64,000 nucleotides of DNA from the NCBI GenBank assembly GCA_948146395.1, contig OX411557.1, positions 37,984,077 to 38,048,076 on the forward strand, read 5' to 3'. Source of the DNA: Fragum whitleyi (lineage: Eukaryota; Mollusca; Bivalvia; Cardiida; Cardiidae). The first letter of the stretch is position 1, and each line of letters opens with the position of its first letter. A program made the translations under genes and the position numbers. The notes beneath the pieces are model-generated. The model was given only the letters and a program-made list of their open reading frames with translations. It did no database searches and was not told the DNA's origin. Of the stretch, positions 11,875-26,400 are shown one piece after another.

Positions 11875-13175
11875 TCTAACACAGTGTCTTTATTTTGCGT
11901 GACTCGGCCCATGAAAAAGTGGGTTTTATCTCGTACAAGTAGAGAAACATCACTTAATTTTAAATCCAGGCAGGTAACCCAATTAAGCGAGATAATACGT
12001 CTGCTTCTTCTATATCATTCTTCACGCGCTAAGGACTTTTATATTCGGATGACAAATTTGTACGTCTGCATCAATAAATAAAGGACATAAAAACGCGGGT
12101 GTTCCTTTGAAGGGGAATTTAATCCTAATGCAAGTAGGTGTTGTTGCTTAATTGGGATTATCTTATAATATTAAGCATTTTTTTTGAAATTTTAAAGTAC
12201 AGATAAAAACTAGGTCAAGATGACAATGTGAAAGTTTCGGGTGAGTTTGTGCATTTTGTTACGTGCAATATCTCGAGTAGATAAAAGAGATGTAATATAA
12301 AATCTTCAAAACCTCCCGTAAACGCTCAAAAACGCTCTATAATCGTTTATAATATCCCACAACTTCACAATCAATCATTTTTCATTCCATGATTTTCCAT
12401 GTATTTAATGACTGACGTGGTTTTAAAGTGCCTGATTGGTCCGAGTAGATACACTAACCTATTTATACAAAAGTTCAAACTTTTCTCTAAGGAAGGTCTT
12501 AAAATAAACTAATTACGTCCAATTTGAACGATATGAGTGACGTTCATTCCTTCAAGGAGATTTCAAATAGCTCATCCCATCATTCTATTCAATTTCAAAT
12601 CATTTTTACGATGTCCTTATCTACAGTATGTCTCTTTTTGTACGCCCGTCAAAATATCATTTGATCACGGGCGTATGGTGTCAGGGCGGGCGGCGTCCAT
12701 ACCTTTTTTCCGGAGCATAACTCTGTCACCTTATGTCTGATTCACTTGAAACTTGACAGTTATGCTCCTCTCATGATTACGGATTGCAGTGCGCAGGAAT
12801 CGTAACTCCACACAACTTATTGTCTTTAGTTATTTACCTTTGCTTTTTTTCATATTTAAAGATCCAGATAAGTAACGGACGTATCTTGTTATAATTTTCC
12901 ACCTTGTTTTTATATGGTACAGTTGATCTTGCTCGAGTAAACTGGTCTATAAAGCGACCATCTTAATAAAGGGGATTTTTACAATACCCCCTTCTTTAAA
13001 TCAAAATATCTTAAAAATTAGATTTCATGAGTCTAAAAATTATTGCAAATGAATCCTTTTGTGAAAAAGATCATTAGAATAGTCTCAATGCGACTATTCT
13101 TTGCGTTTTAACAATATGCAGTTTTTGGGAAATTCGCAATAGCCTACACATTTAACCAAAATTTTGTTTCTTGTT
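11875..13175. other. Intergenic with repeat remnants
   Basis: 12023-12130 is the empty-site counterpart of 14376-14590; 12310-12620 has faint M1-like words. No gene seen. Confidence 0.6.
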
Positions 13176-13444
13176 TGTGGCCCGTCACGCGATAAGGGAT
13201 GAGGGACCATCTGGTATTTCTGTAAAATCTTATATGAATAAAAGATTGGCTCTAGAACAGACTAACAAGAGGTCGCTTTTCAAAAAAATCTTTCACTGAA
13301 AGGTAGATTGATCATTGTAGATTAAGAAAAAAAGCAAATCACGAAAAGTTTCTATTCTAGTCAGTCTGCGCAATACGCGCAGTCTGACTAGGGTCGACAC
13401 TTTACGCACTGCGCAGAGGGCCCCTTTTTGCGTGACGGGTCGTA
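13176..13444. mobile_element. M2 MITE (TGTGACC-type ends)
   Basis: Ends GGCCCGTCACGC and GCGTGACGGGTC with an internal palindrome CAGTCTGCGCAATACGCGCA continuing to GACTGACT. Homologous to the intact copy at 50066-50325. Confidence 0.8.
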
Positions 13445-13463
13445 TTTGTAAACAAAATATGCA

Positions 13464-13859
13464 TAGTTGGAAACATCGTGATAATTGTTAAATGAAAATA
13501 AATAATTGTGAGGAACGAGTTTTGAATAGAATTGAAGGGAGGAAATACCCTTTCGCTAATTTCGTCTAAACAAGACGAAATTAAAGAAAATTTATTACAT
13601 CCCTTTCTTAAATCTTCGTACTTTTTTTAATAAAAAAATTCTGTGTCTTCAAAAAAAAAGAGAACTACTAGGGAATAAAATATGCTAGATTTAAACGTAT
13701 TTTTAAAGAACTTTGAACGATTCTTAGACATTTTCGAATGGTCTTGAGCGTTTCTGAAATGTCTGAGTGAGTATTTGGAATGACTGACAGGAACGTTGAG
13801 TGAGCGATCTAGAATGACTTCGAATGGGATGTCAATTTCTTCATGTTTCTTATTGTTTT
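13464..13859 (+). mobile_element. M1 MITE, degenerate
   Basis: GGAAACATCGTGATAATTG at left, GTCAATTTCTTCATGTTTC at right, hairpin TTCGTCTAAACAAGACGAA retained. Confidence 0.75.
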
Positions 13860-13926
13860 AAGCGATGATTCTCTTTAACGACCACTTTTTGGTGGTGCCG
13901 TAAGTGGTCGCTTTATAAGGATTTAC

Positions 13927-14366
13927 TACAGTTAAGAAAATCATGAAATTGACATTCATCTCAATCAAAATGATTGCCAAGCGCTCATTCATTGCTCTAT
14001 CCATTCATTCCAAACACTCACTCAACAAAATAAAAACCGCTCCAAAATCATTAGAAAACCTTTCGAAATCGTTCAAAACGATCAACATTAAATTCAAATC
14101 GATCAAATTATTCTATGATTTTATTGGCTGGTGTGGATTATAAAGTGTCTGATTGATCCACGAAGACACACAAACAGAAAACTACGTATATTTTAGTAAA
14201 GTAAGATAATAAATATTACCAATTTGTTCATCCTGAACAAAATTAGCAATATTGGATTATCTCCCTTGAAGTTCTCTCAAAACTCGCCCCACATGCCCAT
14301 TCAATTTCATTCCAAAATCATTCAAAAATCAACCATCTTGTCAAAGTCAAGATGTTGTTAACTGTA
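13927..14366 (-). mobile_element. M1 MITE, full length, core type 2
   Basis: TA-CAGTTAAGAAAATCATG at left and GATGTTGTTAACTG-TA at right. Core contains GGCTGGTGTGG and CACGAAGACACACAAACAG. Ends about 620 bp before gene 1 exon 1. Confidence 0.9.
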
Positions 14367-14409
14367 AACTTCACACTCTTTAGACTTTATATTCGGATGA
14401 CAAGTTTGT

Positions 14410-14513
14410 ATAGTTCCGCAAGAAAGAGTGAGGTCCGATAAACCGTTATCTCCTATCATTTTCAATATAAAATTGATCTATGATCACTCACTTGAAATTG
14501 TAGGTCTATACGT
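14410..14513. mobile_element. ~100-bp insertion with TA target site
   Basis: TAGTTCCGCAAGAAAGAGTG to GAAATTGTAGGTCTA interrupts a sequence found uninterrupted at about 12023-12130. The same unit recurs at 46165-46265. Ends are not clear inverted repeats. Confidence 0.75.
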
Positions 14514-14988
14514 CTGCACCAATAAGTATAGGACAAATTTACATGGGTATTCCTTAGATGGGATTACATCTGGATGTTGTTTGGATGTTCTGTGATTGTC
14601 ATTATTTTTAGTAATCATATACAGATCATTTACTTGTACATGTATATAATTAATGATTACCGGTAAAGTTGTTAATGGTAATAACTAAACATTGATAATG
14701 ATAATTACAAATTCATTGAATAATTAATAATTGAGACTAATGATAAGAAATAATAATGACAATAATAGTAAGAAGAATAACAATAAGAATGACATGAATA
14801 ATAAAAATACCAAAAAATGTAACAAATTATAAAAACAACTCAAAATAATGACTTTTTAAGTTAAGATTATATGATTTGTATTTATAATGTTTGTTAATAT
14901 ACCAAACATCTTCATTATAGACCTATGTTCGATTACAGCTCCATGAGGTTTTAGTTAATTTAGACCTACCCTACAGTTTGATGACAAA
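14514..14988. promoter_or_regulatory. Immediate 5' flank of gene 1
   Basis: Very AT-rich, with AATAAT-type runs at 14700-14800. The promoter or 5' UTR should lie here or further upstream, but I see no specific TATA or initiator element to name. Confidence 0.3.
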
Positions 14989-15078
14989 ATGTTGAATGAA
15001 ATGTCAGGTGTCGACAATAAAGGTTTCTACGGAGATGACAGTAGCCAGGATACAAGGGACAAGGAGAGTGATGAAAAG
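14989..15078 (+). CDS. Gene 1 exon 1 (start codon, acidic N-terminus)
   Basis: This exon encodes residues 1-30 beginning MLNEMSG, rich in D, E and K, and ends in phase 0 at a GTAGGA donor. The start is the first ATG in the open frame, with A at -3. A CTACAG just upstream (14967-14977) could be an acceptor for an unseen 5' UTR exon. The N-terminus is not conserved across SLC23, so support comes from the donor, the matching phase and the open frame. Confidence 0.72.
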
Positions 15079-17248
15079 GTAGGACAAAATATCGTACAGC
15101 GCGGTTTTATTGACCCGAATCTGACTACTGCTATTTAAATGAATAAAAATCTTATTACTTCTACTCGGATTGTATGTGATTTCATAGGAATAAAAATAAA
15201 AAAAAAACGATATTGAGTGTAATATATAATTTGTTAATTGATAAAATATGTCGGTGGTTGTTATTTAAGCAGTTTTTCTCAGAGGTCAAATTCGGGTCAA
15301 ATGAACCAAGGTATAGCTACAGAATACGTCATCTGTTTTGTTTGCTTGTTTTTTTTTTCTTTTTGTTTTTGTTTTCATGTGAGTAAAGGTAGTGGACCCG
15401 TAATGTTTCCGCAACATTTCGGAACTCATGATCTTTCACAATGTTAACCAAGGTTTCCTAATGAAATCATTAGGAAGCCTCGGATAACTTTGTTAAAGTG
15501 TATGACTTACGAAACGTTTTGGAACAATTACAGGTCCACAACATTAAGGCTCTTTTCATCAGTATTGAAGTTGTACCTCGGAGGTTTGTGCACCTTACCT
15601 TGGTTACTGTAGTTTCTCACTCTTGTGCAACCTCAACATTTAATCTAAGTCACCAGGTACCCACCCTTCTTTATCAATAATTAACTAATTGGTGGGAGAG
15701 ACAAATGGCGGATGTCAAAATGACTTTTGTCCAATGTCGGACGAAAATTGGCCAAACCCATCCAAGATATAGCAACGCGATACCCATTAAGGTAGACCGG
15801 GGTTTTGTCTCAAGCTGTTTGTACGTAAGTTTGTTTGTAAACGTCGAAAGATTCTTTTTTGTTTTACCTCCGTTTGTGCATTGTTATTTGTACAATTTAA
15901 TCAGGAAAAGCCGACTGCTGTCAAGCATGCGTGAATCTTTCGACATTATGCAACCGACAAAATCACGTGACATAAATATCTATGTAAAATTAATATATTT
16001 TCGGGTTTATAGCCGCGCATTGATTAAATGATAATATACCTCTATCATGACAATCATCATATTCAGAAAACACACATCATTCACACTATCTTTATATGGT
16101 TATAAAATCAAAACCACAAAAATCAAGTGAATTGAATAAATGATAGTACCGACAATAACATGATAATTAGAAGACGAAAACTGAAATTTGTAAATGCTTT
16201 TGTAAACGTTGTTGTTTTTTTTTCCTAGACAAGCACAGACCGAACCACAATCAGGACAGCAGCCATTCTGTCTGGGTTACAATATAAAGTGAACGAGAAC
16301 CCACCGCCATTGATGACTGCGTTTTTGGGTTTTCAGGTAATTTTGTCCATACAATGTTGGTGCTACTTACCCATTTTTCAATGCGATCGATAAAAGTACC
16401 ATTCAAAGGCGATCCTCGACGGCGGCGCTCAATCTTTCCGACGATTTGTCTCTCACCAATGGGTTGATAATCGTAGACCTATGTGAGATAGCAGCTGGAG
16501 GCTAGGAAAGGATGTGTGGTGGTTGTAATAGTTAGACAAATACCAGGAAACCATTGTAAGGTGCACCAGCCGCTGCGATATAACTGACAAAATGTTAAAA
16601 GCAGCGTAAAAACCCATTCAATCAATCAATCAATCAACAATTCAAAGGCACTCAGTTGTGTAATAGATAATCATTGATTAGCTCAAGTAATAATCAGATG
16701 CAATTTAACTAATGATTGATTTTATACAACAATGTCCATGTGAGCAGCGGAGTCCGTGACTTAGTGCTTACGACGTTAGCTTTGGAATCGAGAGTTGGTT
16801 GGAATACAGACCAAGCCACGGGTATTATCCAAAGCATATACATGTAATTATCTCAAGGTTGCTCATCTCTTTCCAGGTGTTCAAATTGGTACCTTTGAAA
16901 AGAATGACAAAGATCTGCATTGCTAGTAATCAATAGACTAACAGATCCTTACCATTTTATTGATATTTTAATCGCTCTCCTTTGGATTCCGGCTCTATAA
17001 AATAGAGACCCATAAGGGCCAATATCGCTCCCCTGGCACTTTCAATTTTATGACCAAGATCACGGGTGTATCTAGTTTGTAGGCAGCTCTAAACATAATC
17101 ATCATCAAACATCAAGGTCAAGGCATGATATAACTTAACTGTAATAATGTGGAAATAGTAACATAAAAACAATCATTCTGAAAGATAAGTAAAGATCCGA
17201 CGTGTACGGTGGCATAGAGGTGACATTTACATTTTTTTTATTTACCTT

Positions 17249-17285
<37 letters not shown>

Positions 17286-20200
17286 AAAAAAATATGGGAT
17301 TTTCGTTTTTCAAGGTTTTTTCATGGAATTATAAAAAATGCTACAAACAAAAATCCTCGTTTTGCAATTTTTTTTATAAACTCATTGATTAAAACAATGC
17401 GAAAATCAATTTTCGTTTTTCCAGTTTTATTCTATTTGATAAAAAAAATGCAAAAAACGAAAACTTATGTCGTGAGCACGCGATAATTTGACCAATCAAA
17501 ATCTCCCACTAAGTCGTGAGCACGACTTATTTATCCAATAAGAACTGCCGATGCCTATTTTCGTTTTTCGCATTTTTTTTATTCTACAAAAGAAAACTTG
17601 TAAAACGAAAGTTGTGGATTTTGTTTTTTGCATTTTCTTTTTTTCTAAAGTAATGATAAAAAAACCTCGTAAAACGAAAATCAGGGGGTTTGTTTTTCGC
17701 ATCTTTTTTTTTTTTTATTCTTTAAAAAAAACTTGTAAAACGAATAGCGAGATTTTTGTTTTTCGCATTAATTTCTATTCTTTAAAAAAAACCTTGCAAA
17801 ACGAAAATCGAGGATTTTGTTTTCGCATTTATTTTTGTTCTTTAAAAAATTACTTAAAAAACGAAAATCCCAGAAAATAAAAAGAAAAAAAAAATTTGCA
17901 AATGACACCTCTATGCCACCGTAGACGAAGAAGATGTTAAAAGTATGTTTGCATAAACGCGTCATTTTCTATGACAAATAAACAAGATGCCCAAGAACTA
18001 CAACTTGTGCAAAGTCAAATGATGAGCAACACTTTGTGAAAATGCCATGAAAATATGTCAATACATGTAACTGTACAAGAAGTGTAAACAATAAATTTTC
18101 TGCCATAAAGGTCCCCTTTCCATGATGGGGGGGGGGGATGCTAACATAAGGCAAACAAATCTGAAAGAGTTCCATCTTAATCTCTTCTTGCCAAAATCAC
18201 CAATAACATAGAGGATATTAAATAAGTTGTCATTTAATACCGAATTTATTAAACGAGTCATCTATAAATAGATAAAACGAGGCTGTGTCGAGTTTTTATC
18301 TGTTTTAGATGACGAGTTTAATAAATTCGGTATTTTATGAACACAAGTTTGATATTCCATTTATGATATGACCCGAATTTTCGCGAAAAATCGTCAAAAC
18401 TCTTTAAATTCGGCATTTCAATTTTCTGCTAAACCGTTATAACGCCGTTTAAAACTGACGTCACAATATATACATTATGACGTCATTTAATAGTTATTCC
18501 ACCAGTGTAATAACACCCGTGTAATATCAAAAATATTCAACGGGTTTATTTCACTCCCGCGATGTCGGTCATATTATAATTGAAATTAATCATATTGTAA
18601 ACGGTTATTTTATAATTCATCATATGGCGAAATTTTAAGTGACTCTGAATTCTGTAGCACCTAAGTTTTAACGTGATCAGGATAACAAGAAGGAGTCTAA
18701 AAAAGCATGACCCAAGCATCATTCCTTTGGAGTTATTCTTAATTCTGCCATGTAGTTTCAGTGGAGAAGATATTTTTATATTTCATCAAATGGTGCCCTT
18801 TTTGTGACTTGATAGCCCGGGTGGCAATGTTTTCAGATTGTTTATGATTAAAGAAAGAATCTGAAAGAGCATTTTTTAGGCATTATTCCTGTGAAGTTTA
18901 ATTGAATTCTGCCTAGTAGTTTCAGAAGATTGTAAATATTTTTTTTCATTAAAAGGTTTTTTTTCACTCGACAGCCCGTGATGCCAATGTTATCTGTCTG
19001 AAAAGGATTGAAAAAAGGAATCTGAAAGAGCATGTTCTAAGAATCATTTCCGTAAAGTTTGGCTGAATTCTGCCCAGTGGTTCAGTATAGATGTTTTAAG
19101 TAAAAGTTTTCGGAAAAACGGTCGGACGCACGGACGCATTGACGCACGGACACACAACGGACACTATGCCACGACAATAGCCCCGCTGGACTATGCCCAA
19201 TTGCGCTAAAAATCCACCAGTGCTTTTGCCTTAGATGCGTAGCCTTATACAATGTAACAATATAAAACAATGATAAATCATGTATATTGAGGTTGTCGTT
19301 AAAGACCAACAAACTTCTACATGTGACAAATGATTTATTTTAATACCTTCCAGCACTATCTCATGCTGTTGAGCTCTAACCTGGCTACACCAGGTATAAT
19401 GGCGGGTATAATCTGTGCCATAAGTTCACCAGACGAGATGCACGTACGGACGGTACTACTGGGGAACATGATATTTGTGTGTGGAATGTGTACCCTGGTT
19501 CAAACCCTGCTTGGTGTTAGGTGAGTTTTCTTTGAAAATAAATTGAACTTTTCTTGGTGTAATAAAATAATTTTACTTATTATGTGTCATCAGTCCACCA
19601 GAATGAGATGTATACATACTTAGTTCCAAAAGAAAGTGTGCACTTTTGAATTTGAATATCTCTGAAATTACACAATCGATAGTCATGAAACGTCGTATGA
19701 CTATCCCAACGAGTATGTGAAAACGATATTTGAAAACGAAATTCTCGTAATGTGCAAACATTTTCTGCTAAATCGAGACATTTGATTTTGCATATTTTGC
19801 ATGTGCATCACGCGTTAGACGAATAATTGGCCTGAAAATGCATTTAGTTGAATCTTTGCGGCTTTCCTAAGTATAAAATCACATCTTCAATACAATTATG
19901 CATGCTTCAAACAGCGCAGTTTGACTACCAATAAACGCCGTTGAACAAAATCGAACATTGTCAAATTTAGAACGCCATTAAAATTGATTGAGCATTCATG
20001 TTCCAATAGAAATCGAGGTCATCATTATGTTAGGCCTTTAATAAGCAAATCTAGATGTCATAGAACGCCATATCACCACTCAATGACAAGTTACTGGAAC
20101 AATAACGTAGAAATATCTAACGATGACGTAACGTCTGCATAAAAATTAAAGCTTATTAGCTGGTGTGGATTTGCAACCGTCATCGAAGACACACACAAAG

Positions 20201-20379
20201 CTTTTAATCGAAAAGTGCGAAGATTCTTTTAAATAACGATGATTTCGTTCAACTGATTGAATTTAGCGATATTGTATTACCCTACCTTAAATCTTTTTAA
20301 AAACTCGCTCCACGTTCTCATTCAATATCGTTCCAAATCATTCAAAGTCAATTTCAAGACGTTTCTATTCATTTGATAC

Positions 20380-20412
<33 letters not shown>

Positions 20413-23400
20413 NNNNNNNNNNNNNNNNNNNNNNNNNNNNNNNNNNNNNNNNNNNNNNNNNNNNNNNNNNNNNNNNNNNNNNNNNNNNNNNNNNNNNNNN
20501 NNNNNNNNNNNNNNNNNNNNNNNNNNNNNNNNNNNNNNNNNNNNNNNNNNNNNNNNNNNNNNNNNNNNNNNNNNNNNNNNNNNNNNNNNNNNNNNNNNNN
20601 NNNNNNNNNNNNATATATATATATATATATATATATATTTATTTATTGTTTTCAGATTACCGATTGTTCAATGTCCCGCCTTTGCCTATATAGTTCCAAT
20701 GGTTGCTTTAACAAAGATTGAAGTCTGTCCTACTTATATTACAGCCAACAGTACGGCGAATAACACAATTCTAAATGGTAAGCTAGTTGTCCGGTTACGA
20801 ACATCGTGAAATGGACACTTGCTTCGATCAAAACCATTCTAAATCAATCACTAAGCACTCCATTCATTCATTTCAACGCACAAACATTCTAACCATTCAA
20901 AAGCACTTCAAAAACACTCGAAAGCTTAAAACAAAAACGAAATAAACAAAAACAACGGCAGCCGCAGCAACAAGAACAACAACAACAACAACATTAAAAA
21001 AAAAAAAAAACAAATTTGATTTGATAAAAAAATTCCATGACTTCACTGTTTCACTTCAATTAAAAGGTGTCTGCTTGGTCCTCGAAGACGAAGAAATCTA
21101 TTTGGAGAACTTTGGTATATTGCTAGAGGGGGGGGGGGGGGGGGGGGGGGTAGATTGATTATTTCGTCCCATTTAGTTAATTTCGTTCCGAAATCTTTCC
21201 AAAATCTCTCATCTTGTCAATTTCACGATGTTGTTAACTGTAACCTAATTGAAAATTGGACAGCATGTATGTCAACTTTCTATGTAACTTTTTAGCCAAT
21301 ATGGTGTGGCGTTTTAACTCTTTGTATTTTATTGTCATTCCATATTGGTGGAAGTTCAATTCGTGTAAAATAATTATAATGCAAACAACTTGAGTCTCAA
21401 AAAAAGGCTAAAAGCGCCGTGCATCACAAAGTGAATGTTTTATTTCCTCTATTGGTATCTTGATCTTTGACATCATATTCAAAAAACAAACAAACAAACA
21501 AAAATGGACAATTCCTTTGATCATGGACAACAATTGCATAAAGTTTCACGATTCTAGGTCACTTCATTCTTGAGTTAGAGTCCGAATGTCTCCTGACGGA
21601 TGGACGGACTCGCGAACGAACAGGCGGACAGATGGACAAACATACAGACCTGGTGAAACTAATATACCCCCTCTACTCCGTAGGTTTGGGAGTGTGAAAA
21701 TATTTCAATATTTTACTGACAAAACTGAAAAAATACCCCCCCCCAACACACACACACATTATAAAATAAAGAAAAATAAGCTGTGAGGAGAATTTTTGTC
21801 TTCTTTTTTTCCATAATCAAGACCCTGCAGTTACGACAGTAGCCACGCCAACAACAACAGATCCTAAACTATATATCGAAAAGATGAACATGGTAAAAGT
21901 TCTAAATGATTCACGAAAAATCCCGTTGATAAGTAGCGTTTTAACTTTTAAAATATGAAATGAAATGCGTGACATTTCCAATATTTCAAATGTGCGCAAA
22001 GTAAAGTAACTGGCCAGCCTTAGCACCTGCACAGCCTGACTAGGGTCTTCACTTTGCGCTTTGTAGAAAGATAATGTCCCACAGTATCTTTAGGCAGGTA
22101 TAGGTTTGATTATACTACGTTACAGGCAAAGATGCTTGATGTTGGCCCTTCACGCACATGTCTAAATGTTGGAAGTGTCACGCACAGATTCAAATGATCT
22201 TGATTTGGACTTTACGCCGATGTGATCTTTTGACAGAACGCGTCTTATGATTCCAGGATGTTTCTCCATTCTACCCTGCGTCAAGGATGATCAAACGGTG
22301 TAAACCGTTTGCAATTTTTATCCCACTTGTGGGTTACATTGGCAACCATTTTGCTCCGTTTTGTTATTCTGAACGCAGGGATTGTCACAATTGTGGTTAT
22401 TAAGGATATTCTTGACAATATCCTACTTCATTGGAGACATGATGAGAGAGATTTTTAATTTCACGGGGGAATGAAATTAAAAACCAAATCGCATTGTATG
22501 ATTTTGCGAAGCGGATTCATACATAAAGAGTAATTCGGTTTCAGTATCATTCCTCAATGAATTTAAAGAAATTACTCTACGCATATCTTATAATGATATT
22601 ATGAAGCTATTTTAAAATGTAAATATATATCAATAAAGAAACATATTTTTATGGGACCCCTTTGTGCGGAAGCTTTCAAAATAAATCATAATTCAGGTCA
22701 CATTGAACATAATTTCTTTGAATTCAGTTAAATTTATTTTCAAATAAAAAAAACAAAAACAAAAAAAAACAACAACAACAACAAAAAATAGTTCATCTTT
22801 TATATATACATGTACGACTGGTGTATCATTATACATGCATCAAAATTAATGAACGTGTTGCTTAAAATGTGCTAAGATGATAATTCTACCGGAACAGTTA
22901 ACAACATCGTGAAATTGACAGGATGAATGATTTGGGAATGATTTAGTAATGAAATTGAATGAGTGTGTGGAGCGAGTTTTGAGTGAAATAAAAAGGAAGT
23001 AATCCTATATCGCAAATTTTGTTCAGGGTGAACAAAATTTGCGATATTAATTACCTCCCTTTAACAAAATATACATACAAGTTGTATATATTGCTTCCTA
23101 TTCCTTCAAGAACCTATGAGACGTTAACAATTTGAATTATATCACAAAAATTGCGAATTTTCTCTATCTAAATTTATTTTGAATAACGCTGTTGATTCTA
23201 TGTTTTTCAATGGGTTTGAACGTTTTTTGAATGGTTTGAGTGAGTCATTGGAATGAGTGGAAGGAGCGCAGAATGAGCGATTAAGAATGATTCTGATTGA
23301 GATCAATGTCAATTTCACGATGTTACTAACTGTAACATAGACTACTGTAGAGATTGTTTTTATGTTAGAAATATTTCATTTTGATATTTCAGTTAACAGG

Positions 23401-26400
23401 GTCCATCATGGTGGCGTGTGTTTTCGAGATAATTATTGGAGCCACCGGTTTAGTCAGTATATTGTTACGGTTTATTGGTCCCCTTACAGTCGCCCCAACC
23501 ATAATGCTGATGGGCCTATCAGTCGCTTCGGACGGATTCCAGTTGGCTGGTAAACACTGGATTATATCTGGAGGGTACATATCACCTGTTCCTCAATTTT
23601 TAAGATATAAAACTCTCTTTCCTTGATCTTTTATCCCTTCTCAGTAAAAAATAAAAATAAGAATGAATTGCATTTGGTCTTTGCTATTACGGATAACTAT
23701 TAAGAGTTATTTATCATCATTCACTAGAAATAGACCAAAAGTGTTAACCGTAACGTAACTTTTTAAAAAAAAGAGGTCAATAGAGGGCACGTTTTTGATA
23801 AGCAGAATCATAAAGCACAGAAGGAAAGTAAATCTAGATTCGGAAAATATGCCTATTGCAGACCGCCTGGACTGGCAGCCGTCCGTCTGTTCTGAAGCAT
23901 TGTGAAATGAGCACAATTTAACTATAGAGAGATAAATTTCTATCAGCTTGTATGTCATTTTTTGAAAATATGGGGGGGGGGTAAATTGAAATTGAAAAAG
24001 TAAAACGTGAGTGGTGTACCTTATTTATTTTCAATTTAGCACTTTCTGACAGGCCGCCCAGTAGGACCTGGGTCCGTTTTACTAAACTTCTTACGAAAAA
24101 ATTAATTGTTAGTCAAAATTCCAAATCATGTCTAGTGTTTTAATTTATAGTTAGATTCTGCTCTGCAATATATCATTGGAATAGTTTTTTTAAACTTATA
24201 ACATAACATAACTATTTTCGAAAGGAATTGTCCCCAACTTAAAACATTCGTGCTCTACTTTCAGAACAATAATTCTCATCATTCTGTTTTCGGAGGTCAT
24301 TCCAACCTTCTCCGTTACCAATCCGTTTAAGAAAGACAAATCGGAAAAGACGGAGATTGTTCTTCATAAAGTATTTTCTGTGAGTATTTAAAATAAAAGA
24401 CTTCATGACACAAATCGAAATAATCAAAACTTCAAAATAGAGGAAAACATTGATCAATATAACAGAGTTTGGCGATAAATTCAACAGAACAAAAAGACAC
24501 ACACAAAAAAAACATAAAAAAAAACATTTAAAACTATTTAGATGTGTTAGTGCAAGACTATTGTAAGTGCCTATATATTTATAGGCACTTACAAAAGTGT
24601 TGCACTAATCCCTCGATTTTTCGTGCTTTTTGCAGAGGATAATGATTTTCTAATGAAATGAAAAATGAAATACCTTCAACCATTTAAGAAACCCGTTAAG
24701 TGGGAATTGCTTCGGCACATCAATTGAACACCTGGAATCTTTACCCAATTATTTGTCTGGAAACACGAATCATTCAATTTTTGGTGGAGACCTCCCCTAT
24801 AAATGACTATCTGCCTTTGTCGATTCTCTTATATTCAGTTGGTCACTTATTACTGGTTTTAGTACAGGTCAGCTAGAGGTCGCATTTCGAAAATTCTTTC
24901 ACAGGAAGGTAAATTGATCCTTCTAGATCACCAAAGTAGGAAAAGTTTCGTTCCTAGTCAGTCTGCGCATCCCGCGCAGTCTGACTTGGGTCGACACTTT
25001 ACGTATAACCCAGATGGTCCCTTTTACCGCGACGGGTCACATATTATATCCTCTCACTCTCCGTGTAGCGTAGCGAAAAGGTTGACCTAGAGGTATCTGG
25101 GGATGTTATCTTCTTAAATGCTTTTCGGTGGATTATCGAGAAATTACGAAGAATTATCATTTAGTAAATTCACAGCCTAACCAATCGTTCTTTTTGATTA
25201 AGAACGATTTATATCTCATATCGTTATGACCAAAAGCTATATTTTCACTCGTGGCTCCGCAACTAGTGCAAATATAGCTTTTATTGGTCACTCAATGATA
25301 TACAGTCAAACCTGTCTTAAGCAAGACACTCAAAAATCGCCTGCCTAACACAGATGCATGCTTAATATAGGTCAATTTTAGTGCAAATGTTTCTTTTGGG
25401 GACTTGGTGGCCGCTTGCTTAAGACAGGTTGCTCGCTGAATACGGGTTGCTGCTAAGACAGGTTTGTCTATTTAAATCGATCTTACACTAAAACAAACGT
25501 TAATCCTGTATTTTATATTTTATATCCCTTCTTTTCAGGTGATATTATCTACTTGTATCATGTGGTTTCTGTGCTATATACTAACTGTAGCTGGCGCATT
25601 CCCCTCTCTGGATGAGCCAGATAAATACGGCTACGAGGCGAGGACTGATCTGAGGCTAGAAGTAATCGAGACTAGCGCCTGGATACGATTTCCATACCCT
25701 GGTAATGTTCATTTGTTCTATTTAAGATTTGCTATTTGCACGAGCCGTGTCCCGAGGACTATTTAAAGATACATGTACCAAGCCTAGTATAAAGATACAT
25801 CGTACTGCAATATTTTACAATTTTATTCTTCGTCTATATTCTTTGGTCGTATAAAACCCCAATGAGAAAGCTATCCGAACTCAATCGGGAATGGATATAA
25901 ACTGGACAGTAATTCTGACAATTGTTAGGAACGTTTGGTCGTTTATTTGTATATCGAGTTCCGTTGTTTGTTCAATATGCAGTTTGTTGTAAAGTAAATA
26001 ACACCGTTAAGTTGACATCAACCTCGACCAAAACCATTCTTAATCGCTCCAAAATATCCTCAACATTTCGAACACATTCAAAAGCAAATGAAATATCATT
26101 CAAATCGATCAAATCGTTCCATAATTTTAATGGGCGCTATGTGTTTTAAAGTTTTTGAAAGTACCTCGATTTTTCTTAAAGTGAGGTAATGAATATCACT
26201 TATTTCGCCCACCTTTGTCCACTCAACTCTCGCTCATCATGCTCTTTCTACTTCATTCGGAAATCATTCCAAAATCATTCACCTTGTAAAATCACGACGT
26301 TGTTGACTGTACATTCTTACTACACATACGTATTTCAGGATTCTGGGGAACTCCAACCTTCAACTCGGGCATGTTTGTCGCCATGATTGCTGGTGTGATC

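Noticed and set aside
17202..17965. Phe/Lys-rich open frames up to 109 aa on both strands
   Set aside because: They follow the tandem T-run/A-run units inside a TIR element.
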